NCBI GenBank assembly: GCA_030658975.1
Contig: JAUSBL010000065.1
Location: 1-64,000 of the forward strand
From: Candidatus Latescibacterota bacterium
Lineage (GTDB): Bacteria > Krumholzibacteriota > Krumholzibacteriia > LZORAL124-64-63
Reading direction: 5' to 3'
DNA length: 64,000 bases
Both the position numbers and the translations under genes were made by a program. Below are positions 31,099 to 40,704 of this stretch, piece after piece. The notes beneath the pieces were generated by a model. The model ran no database searches. It saw only the letters and a program-made list of their open reading frames with translations, and had not been told where the DNA came from. Every line of letters starts with the position of its first letter. Within the stretch, counting starts at the first letter, position 1.

Positions 31099-33057
31099 TC
31101 AGCGCCGCGCGAGCAGGGAATCGACGCGCGCCAGCTGAGATCGCAGCAGGGCGTGGTCGGGACGGCGCTTCAGACCGTCGGCGAAGGCCGCGCGCGCCTC
31201 CGGGTAGCGCCGGTCCCGGGCCAGGATCACCCCCAGGTCCAGCCACCCGCGGGGATCGTCGGGCGCGGCCGCCGTCAGGCGCCTGGCCAGCGCCTCGGCC
31301 TCGCCGGTGCGGCCGCTCTGCGCCAGGGCGATGACAGCCTGGTGCAGGAGTTCGTGATCTTCGGGCGCGTCGCGCAGCAGCTGCATCAGGACCGGCAGCG
31401 CGTCGGCGGCCTCGCCGCTGCGCACGGCCAGCGCGGCGAAGTCCCGGCGTACGTCCTCGGCCGGGTCGGCGCGGGCCATCCCCTCGCGCAGGCAGGCCAG
31501 GGCCTCGTCGTCGCGGCCGGAGCGCAGCAGCAGTCCCGCCAGGCCGCGCCAGGCCTCCGGATGGACGGGATCGCGCACGAGCGCCGCGCGGAACAGATCT
31601 TCGGCGCGACGCCGTTCGGGCGCGTCGGCGGCGGCGACGACTCCGTCCGTCGCCTGCCGCGCGTCGGCCAGACGCGACCAGCGGACGGCCTCGTTGAGAT
31701 CGCCGGCGGCCTCCAATCGCGCGAACTGCCCGCCCAGACCCCAGGGCTGCACCGCCAGCACGGCGGCGAGAACCACGGCGCCGGCCGCAGCCAGGGCCCG
31801 TCCCCGAGAGCGCAGCAGGACCGCCGCCGCGGCGCCGGTCAGCAGCGCCAGCCCGGGCACGAGCACGAGCCGGTAGCGCGAGACCACGAAGAAGAGGCTC
31901 TGCACAGCGATGATGAGCAGCAGGCCCAGCACCCAGGGTCGCAAGCGCGGCTCGCGCCGCAACGCGAGCGCGGCGCCCGCCAGCCCCCCGGCCGCGAGCA
32001 ACCCGTAGGGCACCCAGAACAGACGCAGGACCGGCGCCTCGCGCGTCCAGGCGGCGTGCGGCGAGATCTGCGGGATCTCGGTCCCGACGAAGTGCAACCG
32101 GAGCTTGTGCAGCCACAGGCCGAGGACGCGCAGCGGCCTCTGCTGCGCCGATTTCCAGGCCTCGCCGGCCCAGGCCCGGTCGGCGGCGCCCTCGTCGGCC
32201 AGCGTCCGGCCGAGCTTTTCCGACAGGAACCGTCGACCCGAGGGATCTTCCCCTGCGTCCAGGCCGCGAAAGGTCTGGAACATCCCAGCGGCTTCGCCGC
32301 CGTTGCCGATGTAGAGGTTGATGCCGGCGTTGAGGCTCGGACCCGACGGCCGGCCCAGGCGCACGCTGTTGAACAGCGCGAACGGCAGCATCACCAGCAG
32401 CGCTGCGCCGAGGACCGCCGCCCGCCGGCGGCGGCCGCCGATCGCCAGCAGCGCCGGCACGAGCAGCAGCAGGGCCGTGCCGCGCAACAGCGCGGCGAGT
32501 CCCAGGCAACAGCCGGCCAGGACGGCGCACCGCAGCAGCGCGCGCCCGGTGCCCGGCGCGACCGCGAGCGACAGACCGAGCGTGGCCAGGAACGCCAGCG
32601 GCACCTCCATCAGGGCGGAACCGGCCAGCACCGCCCCGGGCCGGTAGAGCAGCCACAACAACGCCGGCAACCAGCCCAGCGCCGGCGGCAGCAGGCGGCG
32701 GCCCTCGCGCAGCAGCAGCCAGGCCGTGCCCAACCACATCAGGAGTTGGGCCGCGCGCAGTCCCCATGGCGGCGGCCCCACCCGCACGCCGTGGGCATCG
32801 AGCGTGCGGCCGCTGCCGGTCGCCGCCACGAGGTAGGGATAGAGCGGGGACATGACGGTGGGACGCTCGGGCAGCAGGCGGCCGCCGGCGATGGCGGCCC
32901 CCTCGCGCAGGTAGTGCGCCTCGTCGAGCACCGGAACGCGCGTCAGCGGGGTGCGGTCGAGGTCGCGCCAGGCGGCGGACCACGCCCCGACCACCGCCAG
33001 GATCGCGATCGCGGCGACGAGGCCACCCGCGCGGGTCCCGGGGACGGAGCGGATCAT
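31099..33057 (-). CDS. Membrane glycosyltransferase (GT39/ArnT-like) with C-terminal TPR domain
   Basis: VPVLDEAHYLREGAAIAGG luminal acidic motif, many TM helices, TPR units near the C-terminus. Confidence 0.75.
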   Translation of the reverse strand: MIRSVPGTRAGGLVAAIAILAVVGAWSAAWRDLDRTPLTRVPVLDEAHYLREGAAIAGGRLLPERPTVMSPLYPYLVAATGSGRTLDAHGVRVGPPPWGLRAAQLLMWLGTAWLLLREGRRLLPPALGWLPALLWLLYRPGAVLAGSALMEVPLAFLATLGLSLAVAPGTGRALLRCAVLAGCCLGLAALLRGTALLLLVPALLAIGGRRRRAAVLGAALLVMLPFALFNSVRLGRPSGPSLNAGINLYIGNGGEAAGMFQTFRGLDAGEDPSGRRFLSEKLGRTLADEGAADRAWAGEAWKSAQQRPLRVLGLWLHKLRLHFVGTEIPQISPHAAWTREAPVLRLFWVPYGLLAAGGLAGAALALRREPRLRPWVLGLLLIIAVQSLFFVVSRYRLVLVPGLALLTGAAAAVLLRSRGRALAAAGAVVLAAVLAVQPWGLGGQFARLEAAGDLNEAVRWSRLADARQATDGVVAAADAPERRRAEDLFRAALVRDPVHPEAWRGLAGLLLRSGRDDEALACLREGMARADPAEDVRRDFAALAVRSGEAADALPVLMQLLRDAPEDHELLHQAVIALAQSGRTGEAEALARRLTAAAPDDPRGWLDLGVILARDRRYPEARAAFADGLKRRPDHALLRSQLARVDSLLARR

Positions 33058-33074
33058 CGCACTCCTCGTGGAGG

Positions 33075-34124
33075 CTAGACGCTGAAGCGGATGTTCAGCA
33101 CATCGCCGTCGCGGACCTCGTAGGATTTCCCCTCCAGGCGGAACTTGTTCAGCTTCTTCGCTTCCGCCAGGCCGCCGGCCGCGATCAGGTCCTCGTAGGC
33201 GACGGTCTCGGCGCGGATGAAGCCGCGCTCGAGATCCGAGTGGATCACGCCGGCCGCTTCCGGCGCCAGCGCGCCGCGACGCAGCGTCCAGGCCCGGCAC
33301 TCGTCTTCGCCCACGGTGAAGAAGCTGTGCAGTCCCAGGGCGCGGTAGGCGGAGCGCACCATGCGGTGGGCGGCGGGCTCGGCGATGCCGAGGTCGGCGA
33401 GGAACTCGCTGCGCTCCTGGGGGGACAGCTCCGCCAGCTCGGCCTCGACCTTGGCGCAAAGGTCCACGACTTCCGACCCGGCCTTCGCGGCGGCCTCGCG
33501 CACGTCCGGCGGCACTCCCGCCTCGTCGCCGTTCAGCACCAGGATCAGCGGCTTGAGCGTGAGCAGGGAGAAGCCGCTGGTGAGCTTGACCTCGTCGGGA
33601 TTCAGCTGGAGGTCGCGCAGGGGCTTGCCGTCGCTCAGCGTGGCCTGGAAGCGCTCCATGAGCGGCGGCTCCAGCGGCTGGTCGACCTTGCCCTTGCGCT
33701 GCTTCTCCTTGGCCAGCCTGTCGATCCGGTTCTCGACGACCTGCAGGTCGGCCAGGGCCAGTTCCAGGGCCAGCGACTCGATCTCCCCCTGCGGGTCCGG
33801 CGGCTCGACGCCGTTGTCGAAGCAGCGCACGACCTGCGCCAGGGCGTCGACCCGTCGCGCGTGCTCCAGGAACCGCGTGCCTTCGCCCGGTCCGGCGGCG
33901 CCGGAAGGCTCGAAGCCCGGCACGTCGACCCATTCCACCGTGGCGTGGACCTCGCGCTTCGGCTTGAACATGGCTGTCAGTTTCTCGAGGCGCGGGTCGG
34001 GGATCTTGCCGACGGCCAGGTGCGGCTCCACGCCGCCCTGTCCGGTGGGCAGCGAAGCGCCGGTGACGGCGTTGAACAGGGTGGTCTTGCCGGTGAACTT
34101 GAAACCCAGAATACCGATCTGCAC
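33075..34124 (-). CDS. ychF: Obg-family GTPase YchF
   Basis: [24 protein letters not shown]-terminal TGS-like EGKSYEVRDGDVLNIRFSV. Confidence 0.92.
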   Translation of the reverse strand: MQIGILGFKFTGKTTLFNAVTGASLPTGQGGVEPHLAVGKIPDPRLEKLTAMFKPKREVHATVEWVDVPGFEPSGAAGPGEGTRFLEHARRVDALAQVVRCFDNGVEPPDPQGEIESLALELALADLQVVENRIDRLAKEKQRKGKVDQPLEPPLMERFQATLSDGKPLRDLQLNPDEVKLTSGFSLLTLKPLILVLNGDEAGVPPDVREAAAKAGSEVVDLCAKVEAELAELSPQERSEFLADLGIAEPAAHRMVRSAYRALGLHSFFTVGEDECRAWTLRRGALAPEAAGVIHSDLERGFIRAETVAYEDLIAAGGLAEAKKLNKFRLEGKSYEVRDGDVLNIRFSV

Positions 34125-34243
34125 GCGGATCTCCTCGGGTCGGGGGAGTCGGATGGCCCGATGATAGTCCCCGCGCCGGGGATCTGCAATCCGGGGCTGT
34201 CCCGGCCGCTGCGGGGGTGGTTTGAATTTCTCGGCGCATTTAC

Positions 34244-34272
34244 TTGAGATTCCGGTAGCAGCATCCTAACAT
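34244..34272 (+). promoter_or_regulatory. Sigma70-like promoter for the malic enzyme gene
   Basis: TTGAGA (34244-34249), 17-nt spacer, TAACAT (34267-34272), about 50 nt upstream of the ATG. Confidence 0.5.
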
Positions 34273-34321
34273 CGATGTGAATTGCTTAACAGCGCGCCAC
34301 CCTCAGCCAAGGACAGGGGCC

Positions 34322-35977
34322 ATGTTCCGCAAGAAGCACTCCCACGCCTCCGGTTTTCCCACGCGCATGGAACTGCTGCATGACCCCGCCCTGAACAAGG
34401 GCTCCGCCTTCACCGACAAGGAGCGCGATGCGCTCGGCCTGCGCGGCTTGCTGCCGCCGCGGGTCCACACCATCGAGGACCAGGTCGACCGGGTCCTGGA
34501 GAACTTCCGCAAGCAGCCGACGGACCTGGCCAAGTACATCTTCCTGATCGGCCTGCAATCGCGCAACGAAGCGCTGTTCTACCAGGTGATCCTGAACAAC
34601 CTCGACGAGATGATGCCCATCGTCTACACGCCGACCGTCGGCCAGGCCTGCGTCGAGTACGGCCACATCTTCCGCAAGCCGCGCGGCCTGTTCATCACGG
34701 CCGAGGACAGCGGCCACATCGAGGACATCATCTGGAACTGGCCCGAGGAAGACGTGCGCATCATCGTGGTCACCGACGGCGAGCGCATCCTCGGCCTGGG
34801 CGACCAGGGCGCCAACGGCATGGGCATCCCGGTCGGCAAGCTGACACTCTACACGGCCTGCGCGGGCGTCCACCCCGTGTACACGCTGCCCATCACGCTG
34901 GACGTGGGCACCGACCGCGAGACTCTGCTCAACGACCCCCTTTACATCGGCATGCCCCACAAGCGCCTGCGCGGGCCCGCCTACGACGAGTTCATCGAGG
35001 AGTTCGTGGTGGCCGTGCAGAAGGTCTATCCCAAGGCGATCATCCAGTTCGAGGACTTCGCCAACCGCAACGCCTTCCGCCTGCTCGCCAAGTACCGCGA
35101 CCGCGTCTGCAGCTTCAACGACGACATCCAGGGCACGGCCTCGGTGGCCCTGGCCGGCGTCTTCTCGTCGGTGCGGGTCACGGGCGTGCCGCTGTCCCAG
35201 CAGAAGATCCTGTTCTTCGGCGCGGGCGAGGCCGGCATCGGCATCGGCGAGCTGATCGTCTCGGCGATGGTCGCCGACGGCATGGAGCGCCAGGCGGCGA
35301 TGGAGCGGATCTGGTACGTGGACTCCACCGGCCTGGTGTGCAAGTCGCGCACCGACCTGGCGGAGCACAAGAAGCCCTTCGCCCACGACCACCCGTTCAT
35401 CGGCAGCCTCGCCGAGGCCGTGAACAAGCTGGAGCCCACCTGCCTGATCGGCGTCTCGGGCACGCCGCAGACCTTCACCAAGCCGTTGGTCGAGGCGATG
35501 GCCCGCATCAACAAGCGGCCGGTGATCTTCGCGCTGTCCAACCCGACCTCGAAGGCCGAGTGCACGGCCGAGCAGTGCTACAGTTGGACGGAAGGGCGCG
35601 CCCTGTTCGCCAGCGGCAGCCCCTTCGACCCGGTGGAGCTCAACGGCAAGCGCCACGTTTCGGGCCAGGGCAACAACGCCTACATCTTCCCGGGCGTGGG
35701 CCTGGGTGCGATCGTCTGCGGGGCGACGCGGATCACCGACGAGATGTTCTCGCGGGCGGCGCACGCGCTGGCCGAGCAGGTGACCGAGGCCGACCTGGCC
35801 ACCGGCTGCCTGTACCCGCCGCTGCAGCAGATCCGCAAGGTGTCGGCGCACATCGCGGCCGCGGTCGCGGAAGTCGCCTACGACGAGGGCCTCGCGCAGA
35901 ATCCGCGTCCGGACGACCTGCTGCAGGCGATGAAGGACTCCATGTACAACCCGGCCTACGTCAACTACCTCGAGTGA
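34322..35977 (+). CDS. maeA: NAD-dependent malic enzyme
   Basis: MPIVYTPTVGQACVEYGHIFRKPRGLFI, VVTDGERILGLGDQGANGMGIPVGKL, FNDDIQGTASVALAG. Confidence 0.95.
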   Translation: MFRKKHSHASGFPTRMELLHDPALNKGSAFTDKERDALGLRGLLPPRVHTIEDQVDRVLENFRKQPTDLAKYIFLIGLQSRNEALFYQVILNNLDEMMPIVYTPTVGQACVEYGHIFRKPRGLFITAEDSGHIEDIIWNWPEEDVRIIVVTDGERILGLGDQGANGMGIPVGKLTLYTACAGVHPVYTLPITLDVGTDRETLLNDPLYIGMPHKRLRGPAYDEFIEEFVVAVQKVYPKAIIQFEDFANRNAFRLLAKYRDRVCSFNDDIQGTASVALAGVFSSVRVTGVPLSQQKILFFGAGEAGIGIGELIVSAMVADGMERQAAMERIWYVDSTGLVCKSRTDLAEHKKPFAHDHPFIGSLAEAVNKLEPTCLIGVSGTPQTFTKPLVEAMARINKRPVIFALSNPTSKAECTAEQCYSWTEGRALFASGSPFDPVELNGKRHVSGQGNNAYIFPGVGLGAIVCGATRITDEMFSRAAHALAEQVTEADLATGCLYPPLQQIRKVSAHIAAAVAEVAYDEGLAQNPRPDDLLQAMKDSMYNPAYVNYLE

Positions 35978-36848
35978 CCCGCAGGCGGGCGACCAGGCCC
36001 GCTGCGGGCCGGCCGTCGGGGTCGTGGTCCTCCACATGCGCCAGGATGTCGAACCGGGAGGCGGGGAAGAGCTCGAGGAGCTCCCCCGCCTCCAGGCAAT
36101 AGCGCCGCTTCGGCAACCGCTCCACGCCGGCCTCGAAACGGAAGGTGCGCACCACCGCCAACCCGCCGGGCGCCAGCAGGACATCCAGGTCCGACAGCAG
36201 GGGCCGGTGCAGGAAGCGCAGCGCGATCGCAAGCGCCCATGGACCGGCGGGCGCCTCGCCGTGACGGGTCAGGTCGCGCCGGAGCGTGCGCACTTCGACG
36301 CCCCGGTCCCGCGCGAGCCGCTCGCAGAGGGCGAGCGCGTCCGGCAGGTGGTCCACGGCCGTGACGGCGTGCCCCCTCTGCGCCAGCCAGACCGCCTCGC
36401 GGCCGCCGCCGCAACCGAGGTCGACGACCGGGCCCGCGTCCGGCGGCGGCAGCAGATCGGCGTGGGCGGCCAGGAAGGCGTTCGGACGCCACAGCACGCG
36501 CCGCCCGGCGCCCGCCTCCCAATCGCCCGGCGGCGCGTCCCGACCGTGCAGCACGGCCCCGTCGACGCGCTCGCGGCCACGGTCGCGCAGCCAGCGCACG
36601 GCCGCGGCGACGACACCGGGATCGTCGCCGACCAGCAACAGCGGCACGTGCCGCGGCGGCAGCAGCGCGGCGGGCAGCGCGGCGGCGTACGCTGCCTCGG
36701 CGGGCGACCCGGCCTCCGACCGGACGGGCATCGATACCGCTGCGCGCGGATGGCCGGCACAGTGGGCCTGCTGCGGACGCAGGTCGGCCACGTCGCCGGC
36801 CAGCCAGGCGGGATGGGTCCCAACGTCGTGCCAGGACAGCAGTTTCAT
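35961..36848 (-). CDS. SAM-dependent methyltransferase with N-terminal rhodanese-like region
   Basis: VVDLGCGGGREAVWLAQRGHAVTAVDHLPDAL; N-terminal half looks like a rhodanese fold without an obvious catalytic Cys. Confidence 0.75.
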   Translation of the reverse strand: MKLLSWHDVGTHPAWLAGDVADLRPQQAHCAGHPRAAVSMPVRSEAGSPAEAAYAAALPAALLPPRHVPLLLVGDDPGVVAAAVRWLRDRGRERVDGAVLHGRDAPPGDWEAGAGRRVLWRPNAFLAAHADLLPPPDAGPVVDLGCGGGREAVWLAQRGHAVTAVDHLPDALALCERLARDRGVEVRTLRRDLTRHGEAPAGPWALAIALRFLHRPLLSDLDVLLAPGGLAVVRTFRFEAGVERLPKRRYCLEAGELLELFPASRFDILAHVEDHDPDGRPAAGLVARLRVTRGS

Positions 36849-36947
36849 TCGGCGCCCCCTTCCCCGCCGGTCCGGGGTCTGTTATGATGCGCCCCACGCC
36901 GGCCGCGGACCCGAACCGCGGCCGGGATCATCGACGGCGGGTGGACC

Positions 36948-37493
36948 ATGCTGCGTTACGCCCTGTTGCGGACCGTCCTGGACCCCTTGCTGGCGGTCGC
37001 CGGCGACGAAGGACTCGTGCGCCTGGAATTCCTGCCGCGCGCCTACCAATACCACATCCACGCCCATGCCGTCGCGCGGTCGCTCAGGGACGAACCCGGC
37101 CTGCGGGAGCACGACGCCTCGTTCGAGGATCTGCGCTCCCAGCTCGCCGAGTACTTCACCGGACGCCGCGAGACCTTCGACCTGGAACTCGACCCGCACG
37201 GCACGCCGTTCCAGCTCGCGGTGTGGCGCCGGCTGCAGGCGATCCCCCATGGCAAGCTGCGCACCTACAAGCGGGTGGCCGCCGAGATCCGGCGACCCGA
37301 CGCGGTGCGGGCCGTCGGCCAGGCGGTCGGCCAGAACCCCCTGCCCATCCTGATCCCCTGCCACCGGGTCGTCGGCTCGGACGGCTCGCTGGTCGGCTTC
37401 GCCGGCGGCCTTTCGGTCAAGGCGCAGCTGCTGCGGCTCGAAGGCCACACCCTGGGCGACACTCCCCGACTGGAACCGCCTCAACTCTTCTGA
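36948..37493 (+). CDS. ogt: Methylated-DNA--protein-cysteine methyltransferase
   Basis: GTPFQLAVWRRLQAIPHGKLRTYKRVA and LIPCHRVVGSDGSLVGFAGG. Confidence 0.93.
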   Translation: MLRYALLRTVLDPLLAVAGDEGLVRLEFLPRAYQYHIHAHAVARSLRDEPGLREHDASFEDLRSQLAEYFTGRRETFDLELDPHGTPFQLAVWRRLQAIPHGKLRTYKRVAAEIRRPDAVRAVGQAVGQNPLPILIPCHRVVGSDGSLVGFAGGLSVKAQLLRLEGHTLGDTPRLEPPQLF

Positions 37494-37618
37494 TTCCAGG
37501 CCGATGACATGCCCGTGATCGGGCTGGCGCGACGCAGCGCCCCCGGGTTATCTTCCCCGGCCGAACCCGCCCCGCTCGGGGGTGGCCGGCCAGGACCGTC
37601 GAGCGACGAGGAGTCCCC

Positions 37619-39709
37619 ATGTCCCTGACCGAGCGCTTCGGACCCGAACGCCATCTGCCCGCGCCGCTGGCGCCGCTTTACGAGATCGCGCGCAACCTCT
37701 GGTGGACCTGGGACGCCGAAGCGACGCGCCTGATGATCGAGCTGGATCCCGTGCTCTGGAAGAACGGCCGCCACAACCCCCTCGCGGTGATCGAAGCCCT
37801 CGACGCGGCGCGGGTGGCGGCTCTGGCCGCCGACGCGGACTTCACCGCGCGGCTCGCTGCCGTGCGCGACCGCCAGCGGGCCTACCTGGGCAGCGGCGAG
37901 GCGCCGATCGACCTGGACTTCGGCGGGCGGCAGATCGGCTACTTCTGCGCGGAGTTCGGCATCCACGAGTCCCTGCCGATCTACTCCGGCGGCCTCGGCA
38001 TCCTCGCCGGCGACCACCTGAAGGCCGCCAGCGATCGCGACCTGCCGCTGGTCGCCGTCGGCCTGGCCTACCGCTACGGCTACTTCCACCAGGAAGTCGA
38101 CCTCGCCGGCCGCCAGCACGAGGTCTATCTGGCGAACGACTTCGAACGCCTGCCGATGGCTTTGGTCCACGACAAGCACGGCGATCCCCTGACGCTGTCG
38201 CTGCCCTACCCCGGCCGCAAGTTGCTGGCCTGCGTCTGGAAGGTCAGCGTCGGCCGCATCCCCCTGTACCTGCTGGACACCGACCTGCCCGGCAACAACG
38301 CCGAGGACCGCAACATCACCGGGCACCTGTACGGCGGCAACGAGGATACCCGCGTCCGCCAGGAGTTCCTGCTCGGCGTCGGCGGCCTGCGCGCCCTGCG
38401 CGCCATGGGCATCGCGCCCGCGGTCTGCCACCTCAACGAGGGCCACTCCTCGTTCCTCTGCCTCGAGCAGCTGCGCCGGCACATCGTGGACGGCAGCCAG
38501 ACCTTCGAACGGGCCGTGGCGTCGGTGCGCGCGGGCTGCGTCTTCACGACCCACACGCCGGTGCCCGCGGGCAACGACAACTTCGAGGTCGCCCACGTCA
38601 TGCAGTACCTGCGGCCCCTGGCCGCGGGCATGGACGAGCCGGTCGAACGGCTGATCGCCCTGGGCCTGACCGACCCGGCCAACCCGCACGAGCGCTTCGA
38701 GATGACGGTGTTGGCCCTGCGCCTGTCGCGCTTCGCCAACGGCGTCAGCGCCCTGCACGGCGAGGTGTCGCGCGGGATGTGGCGGCACCTCTGGCCCGAA
38801 CGGACGACGGCCCAGGTGCCCATCACGAGCGTGACCAACGGTGTGCACATGCCGACCTGGATCGCGCCGGAGATCGAGAACCTGCGGCTAGGGGCGGGCG
38901 CCGGCTCCCCTGCGCCGGAGCAGATCTGGCGCGTGCACGAGCACCTGCGGTCCGAGCTGATCGACGGCGTGCGGCGGCGGCTGCAGCGCCAGCTGACGCG
39001 CAACGGCGCGCCGGCGCCGGAGATCGCCGACGTCGACCGCGTCTTCGACCCGCACACCCTGACCATCGGCTTCGCCCGCCGCTTCGCCGAGTACAAGCGG
39101 GCGACGCTGCTGATGAGCGACCCCGACCGCTTCGTGCGGCTGCTGACGAACGCCGACCGGCCCGTGCAGGTGCTGATGGCCGGCAAGGCCCACCCGCGCA
39201 GCGAACCCGGCAAGCTGCTCATCCAGCGCGTCTGGGAGCTGTCGCGCATCCCGGCGCTGCGCGGCCGCCTGGTGGTGCTGGAGGGCTACGACATCGCCCT
39301 GGCGCGCCGCATGGTGCAGGGCGCGGACATCTGGCTGAACACGCCGCGCCGGCCGCTGGAGGCGAGCGGCACCTCGGGCATGAAAGCGGCCGCCAACGGC
39401 GCCCTGAACCTGTCGGTGCTCGACGGCTGGTGGTGCGAGGGCTACGACGGGCGCAACGGCTGGGCCTTCGGGGACGACCACGGCGTGGACGAGGCGACGC
39501 AGGACGCCCGCGACTCCGTCGAACTGTTCGAGCTGCTCGAGAAGGTCGTGGTGCCGATGTTCTACGACCGCGGGCCGGACGGCCTGCCCCGCGCCTGGAT
39601 CCAGCGCATGCAGCACGCCATGTCTACGGTGGTCCCGCGCTTCAGCAGCGAGCGGATGGTCGACGAGTACGCGGGGCGCTTCTACCTGCCCTGCGCGATG
39701 GACGACTGA
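37619..39709 (+). CDS. glgP: Alpha-glucan phosphorylase
   Basis: RNLWWTWDAEATRLM, YFCAEFGIHESLPIYSGGLGILAGDHLKAASD, EASGTSGMKAAANGALNLSVLDGWW. Confidence 0.95.
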   Translation: MSLTERFGPERHLPAPLAPLYEIARNLWWTWDAEATRLMIELDPVLWKNGRHNPLAVIEALDAARVAALAADADFTARLAAVRDRQRAYLGSGEAPIDLDFGGRQIGYFCAEFGIHESLPIYSGGLGILAGDHLKAASDRDLPLVAVGLAYRYGYFHQEVDLAGRQHEVYLANDFERLPMALVHDKHGDPLTLSLPYPGRKLLACVWKVSVGRIPLYLLDTDLPGNNAEDRNITGHLYGGNEDTRVRQEFLLGVGGLRALRAMGIAPAVCHLNEGHSSFLCLEQLRRHIVDGSQTFERAVASVRAGCVFTTHTPVPAGNDNFEVAHVMQYLRPLAAGMDEPVERLIALGLTDPANPHERFEMTVLALRLSRFANGVSALHGEVSRGMWRHLWPERTTAQVPITSVTNGVHMPTWIAPEIENLRLGAGAGSPAPEQIWRVHEHLRSELIDGVRRRLQRQLTRNGAPAPEIADVDRVFDPHTLTIGFARRFAEYKRATLLMSDPDRFVRLLTNADRPVQVLMAGKAHPRSEPGKLLIQRVWELSRIPALRGRLVVLEGYDIALARRMVQGADIWLNTPRRPLEASGTSGMKAAANGALNLSVLDGWWCEGYDGRNGWAFGDDHGVDEATQDARDSVELFELLEKVVVPMFYDRGPDGLPRAWIQRMQHAMSTVVPRFSSERMVDEYAGRFYLPCAMDD

Positions 39710-39745
39710 AGCCGCACGGCCGCGATGGCGCCGATCGTCCCCTGG

Positions 39746-40087
39746 CTACAGCCCGGGGACGATCCTCTTGAGGTCTTCGACGTAGCGCGCGAACATCTCG
39801 CGCCCTGCCGGCGTCAGCCGGACCACGGTCCGCGGCCGCTTCCCCACGAACTCCTTGACGATCTCCACGGCCCCCCCCTGTTCGAGGGTGGCGAGGTGGA
39901 CCGAGAGCGTGCCGTCGGTCAGGCCGAGCAGGGAGCGCAGTTCGGTGAACGCGGTCGCGCCGGACCGCATCAGGTGGGACACCACGAGCAGGCGCACCCG
40001 GCCGTGCATCAGCGGGGCCAGGGGCGTTCCGGGCACGTGGGACGTGCCGTCACCGTCGGGAGACGGGGACGGCGGTTCGCGGCGCAC
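39746..40087 (-). CDS. Winged-helix transcriptional regulator
   Basis: VVSHLMRSGATAFTELRSLLGLTDGTLSVHLATLEQGGAVEIVKEFVGKRPRTVVRLTPAGREMF. Confidence 0.85.
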   Translation of the reverse strand: MRREPPSPSPDGDGTSHVPGTPLAPLMHGRVRLLVVSHLMRSGATAFTELRSLLGLTDGTLSVHLATLEQGGAVEIVKEFVGKRPRTVVRLTPAGREMFARYVEDLKRIVPGL

Positions 40088-40333
40088 GTGGGGCCTCCTT
40101 GCCTCCGTTGTCCGCCTCGCGAGACCCGACGGTCCCGGCGTCAGGAGGACCGCGCCGGCATCCCTGCCTGCGCGGTCCCCCGAGAGGGTGCCGGTCGGGG
40201 ATCCTTCCCCGCCCTGCGAACAGGGTCCGCGGCCTTCACCGGCGCTCCGTCCGGACCCGGCGATCTCTCACGCCATCGACCTGGCGCCCACCGGTTCCCA
40301 TCCTTGGGTCCCCGCGGCGCCTTTGCTTTAATA

Positions 40334-40359
40334 ATTCAAGTAGTTTAGTTATTCAAGTA
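40334..40359 (-). promoter_or_regulatory. Candidate minus-strand promoter overlapping a direct repeat
   Basis: ATTCAAGTA at 40334-40342 and 40351-40359; on minus this gives TTGAAT-N17-TATTAA. Confidence 0.4.
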
Positions 40360-40381
40360 AAATCATCGCTCCGGCACCAAA

Positions 40382-40411
40382 TTGTTCCCCGAATTTCACA
40401 ACGCTTATATT
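40382..40411 (+). promoter_or_regulatory. Candidate plus-strand promoter upstream of the structured element
   Basis: TTGTTC (40382-40387), 18-nt spacer, TATATT (40406-40411) in an AT-rich island. Confidence 0.4.
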
Positions 40412-40464
40412 ATATTGATATATAACACTTTATGTGATTGTCGGTCTTGTTGTTCACCTTGAAG

Positions 40465-40593
40465 CCGCACATCCTGTGGTGGCAGGGGTGTCCTGGAGGC
40501 CTTGAAGCCAGGATGGCGGAAAGGCCGGAAGGCCAAGCGCTCCGGGCACAGGAGGTGCCCGGAGCGCGTCCCCTGCCACCACAGGATGTGCGG
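40465..40593 (+). repeat. Multi-hairpin intergenic element, copy 1 (candidate structured RNA or palindromic repeat)
   Basis: Perfect 24-bp outer inverted repeat CCGCACATCCTGTGGTGGCAGGGG / CCCCTGCCACCACAGGATGTGCGG enclosing TCCTGG..CCAGGA, GGCC-GGAA-GGCC and a perfect 13-bp stem GCGCTCCGGGCAC-AGGAG-GTGCCCGGAGCGC (40537-40567). Confidence 0.8.
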
Positions 40594-40704
40594 TAAAATT
40601 TGAGAGCCGACGCGGCGCCATATATCTTGAGCCCGACGCGGACCCCCGCTGTCCATACATGGCCCGCACGAGGGCGCCAACCCATCACACGCCTGGAGGC
40701 CGCG

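Noticed and set aside
31099-34239. 1046-aa ORF extending the GT39/TPR protein
   Set aside because: Upstream part is an out-of-frame reading of ychF; the real start is the ATG at 33055-33057.
40465-40593. Retron msr-msd interpretation of the structured element
   Set aside because: No reverse transcriptase gene anywhere in the window.
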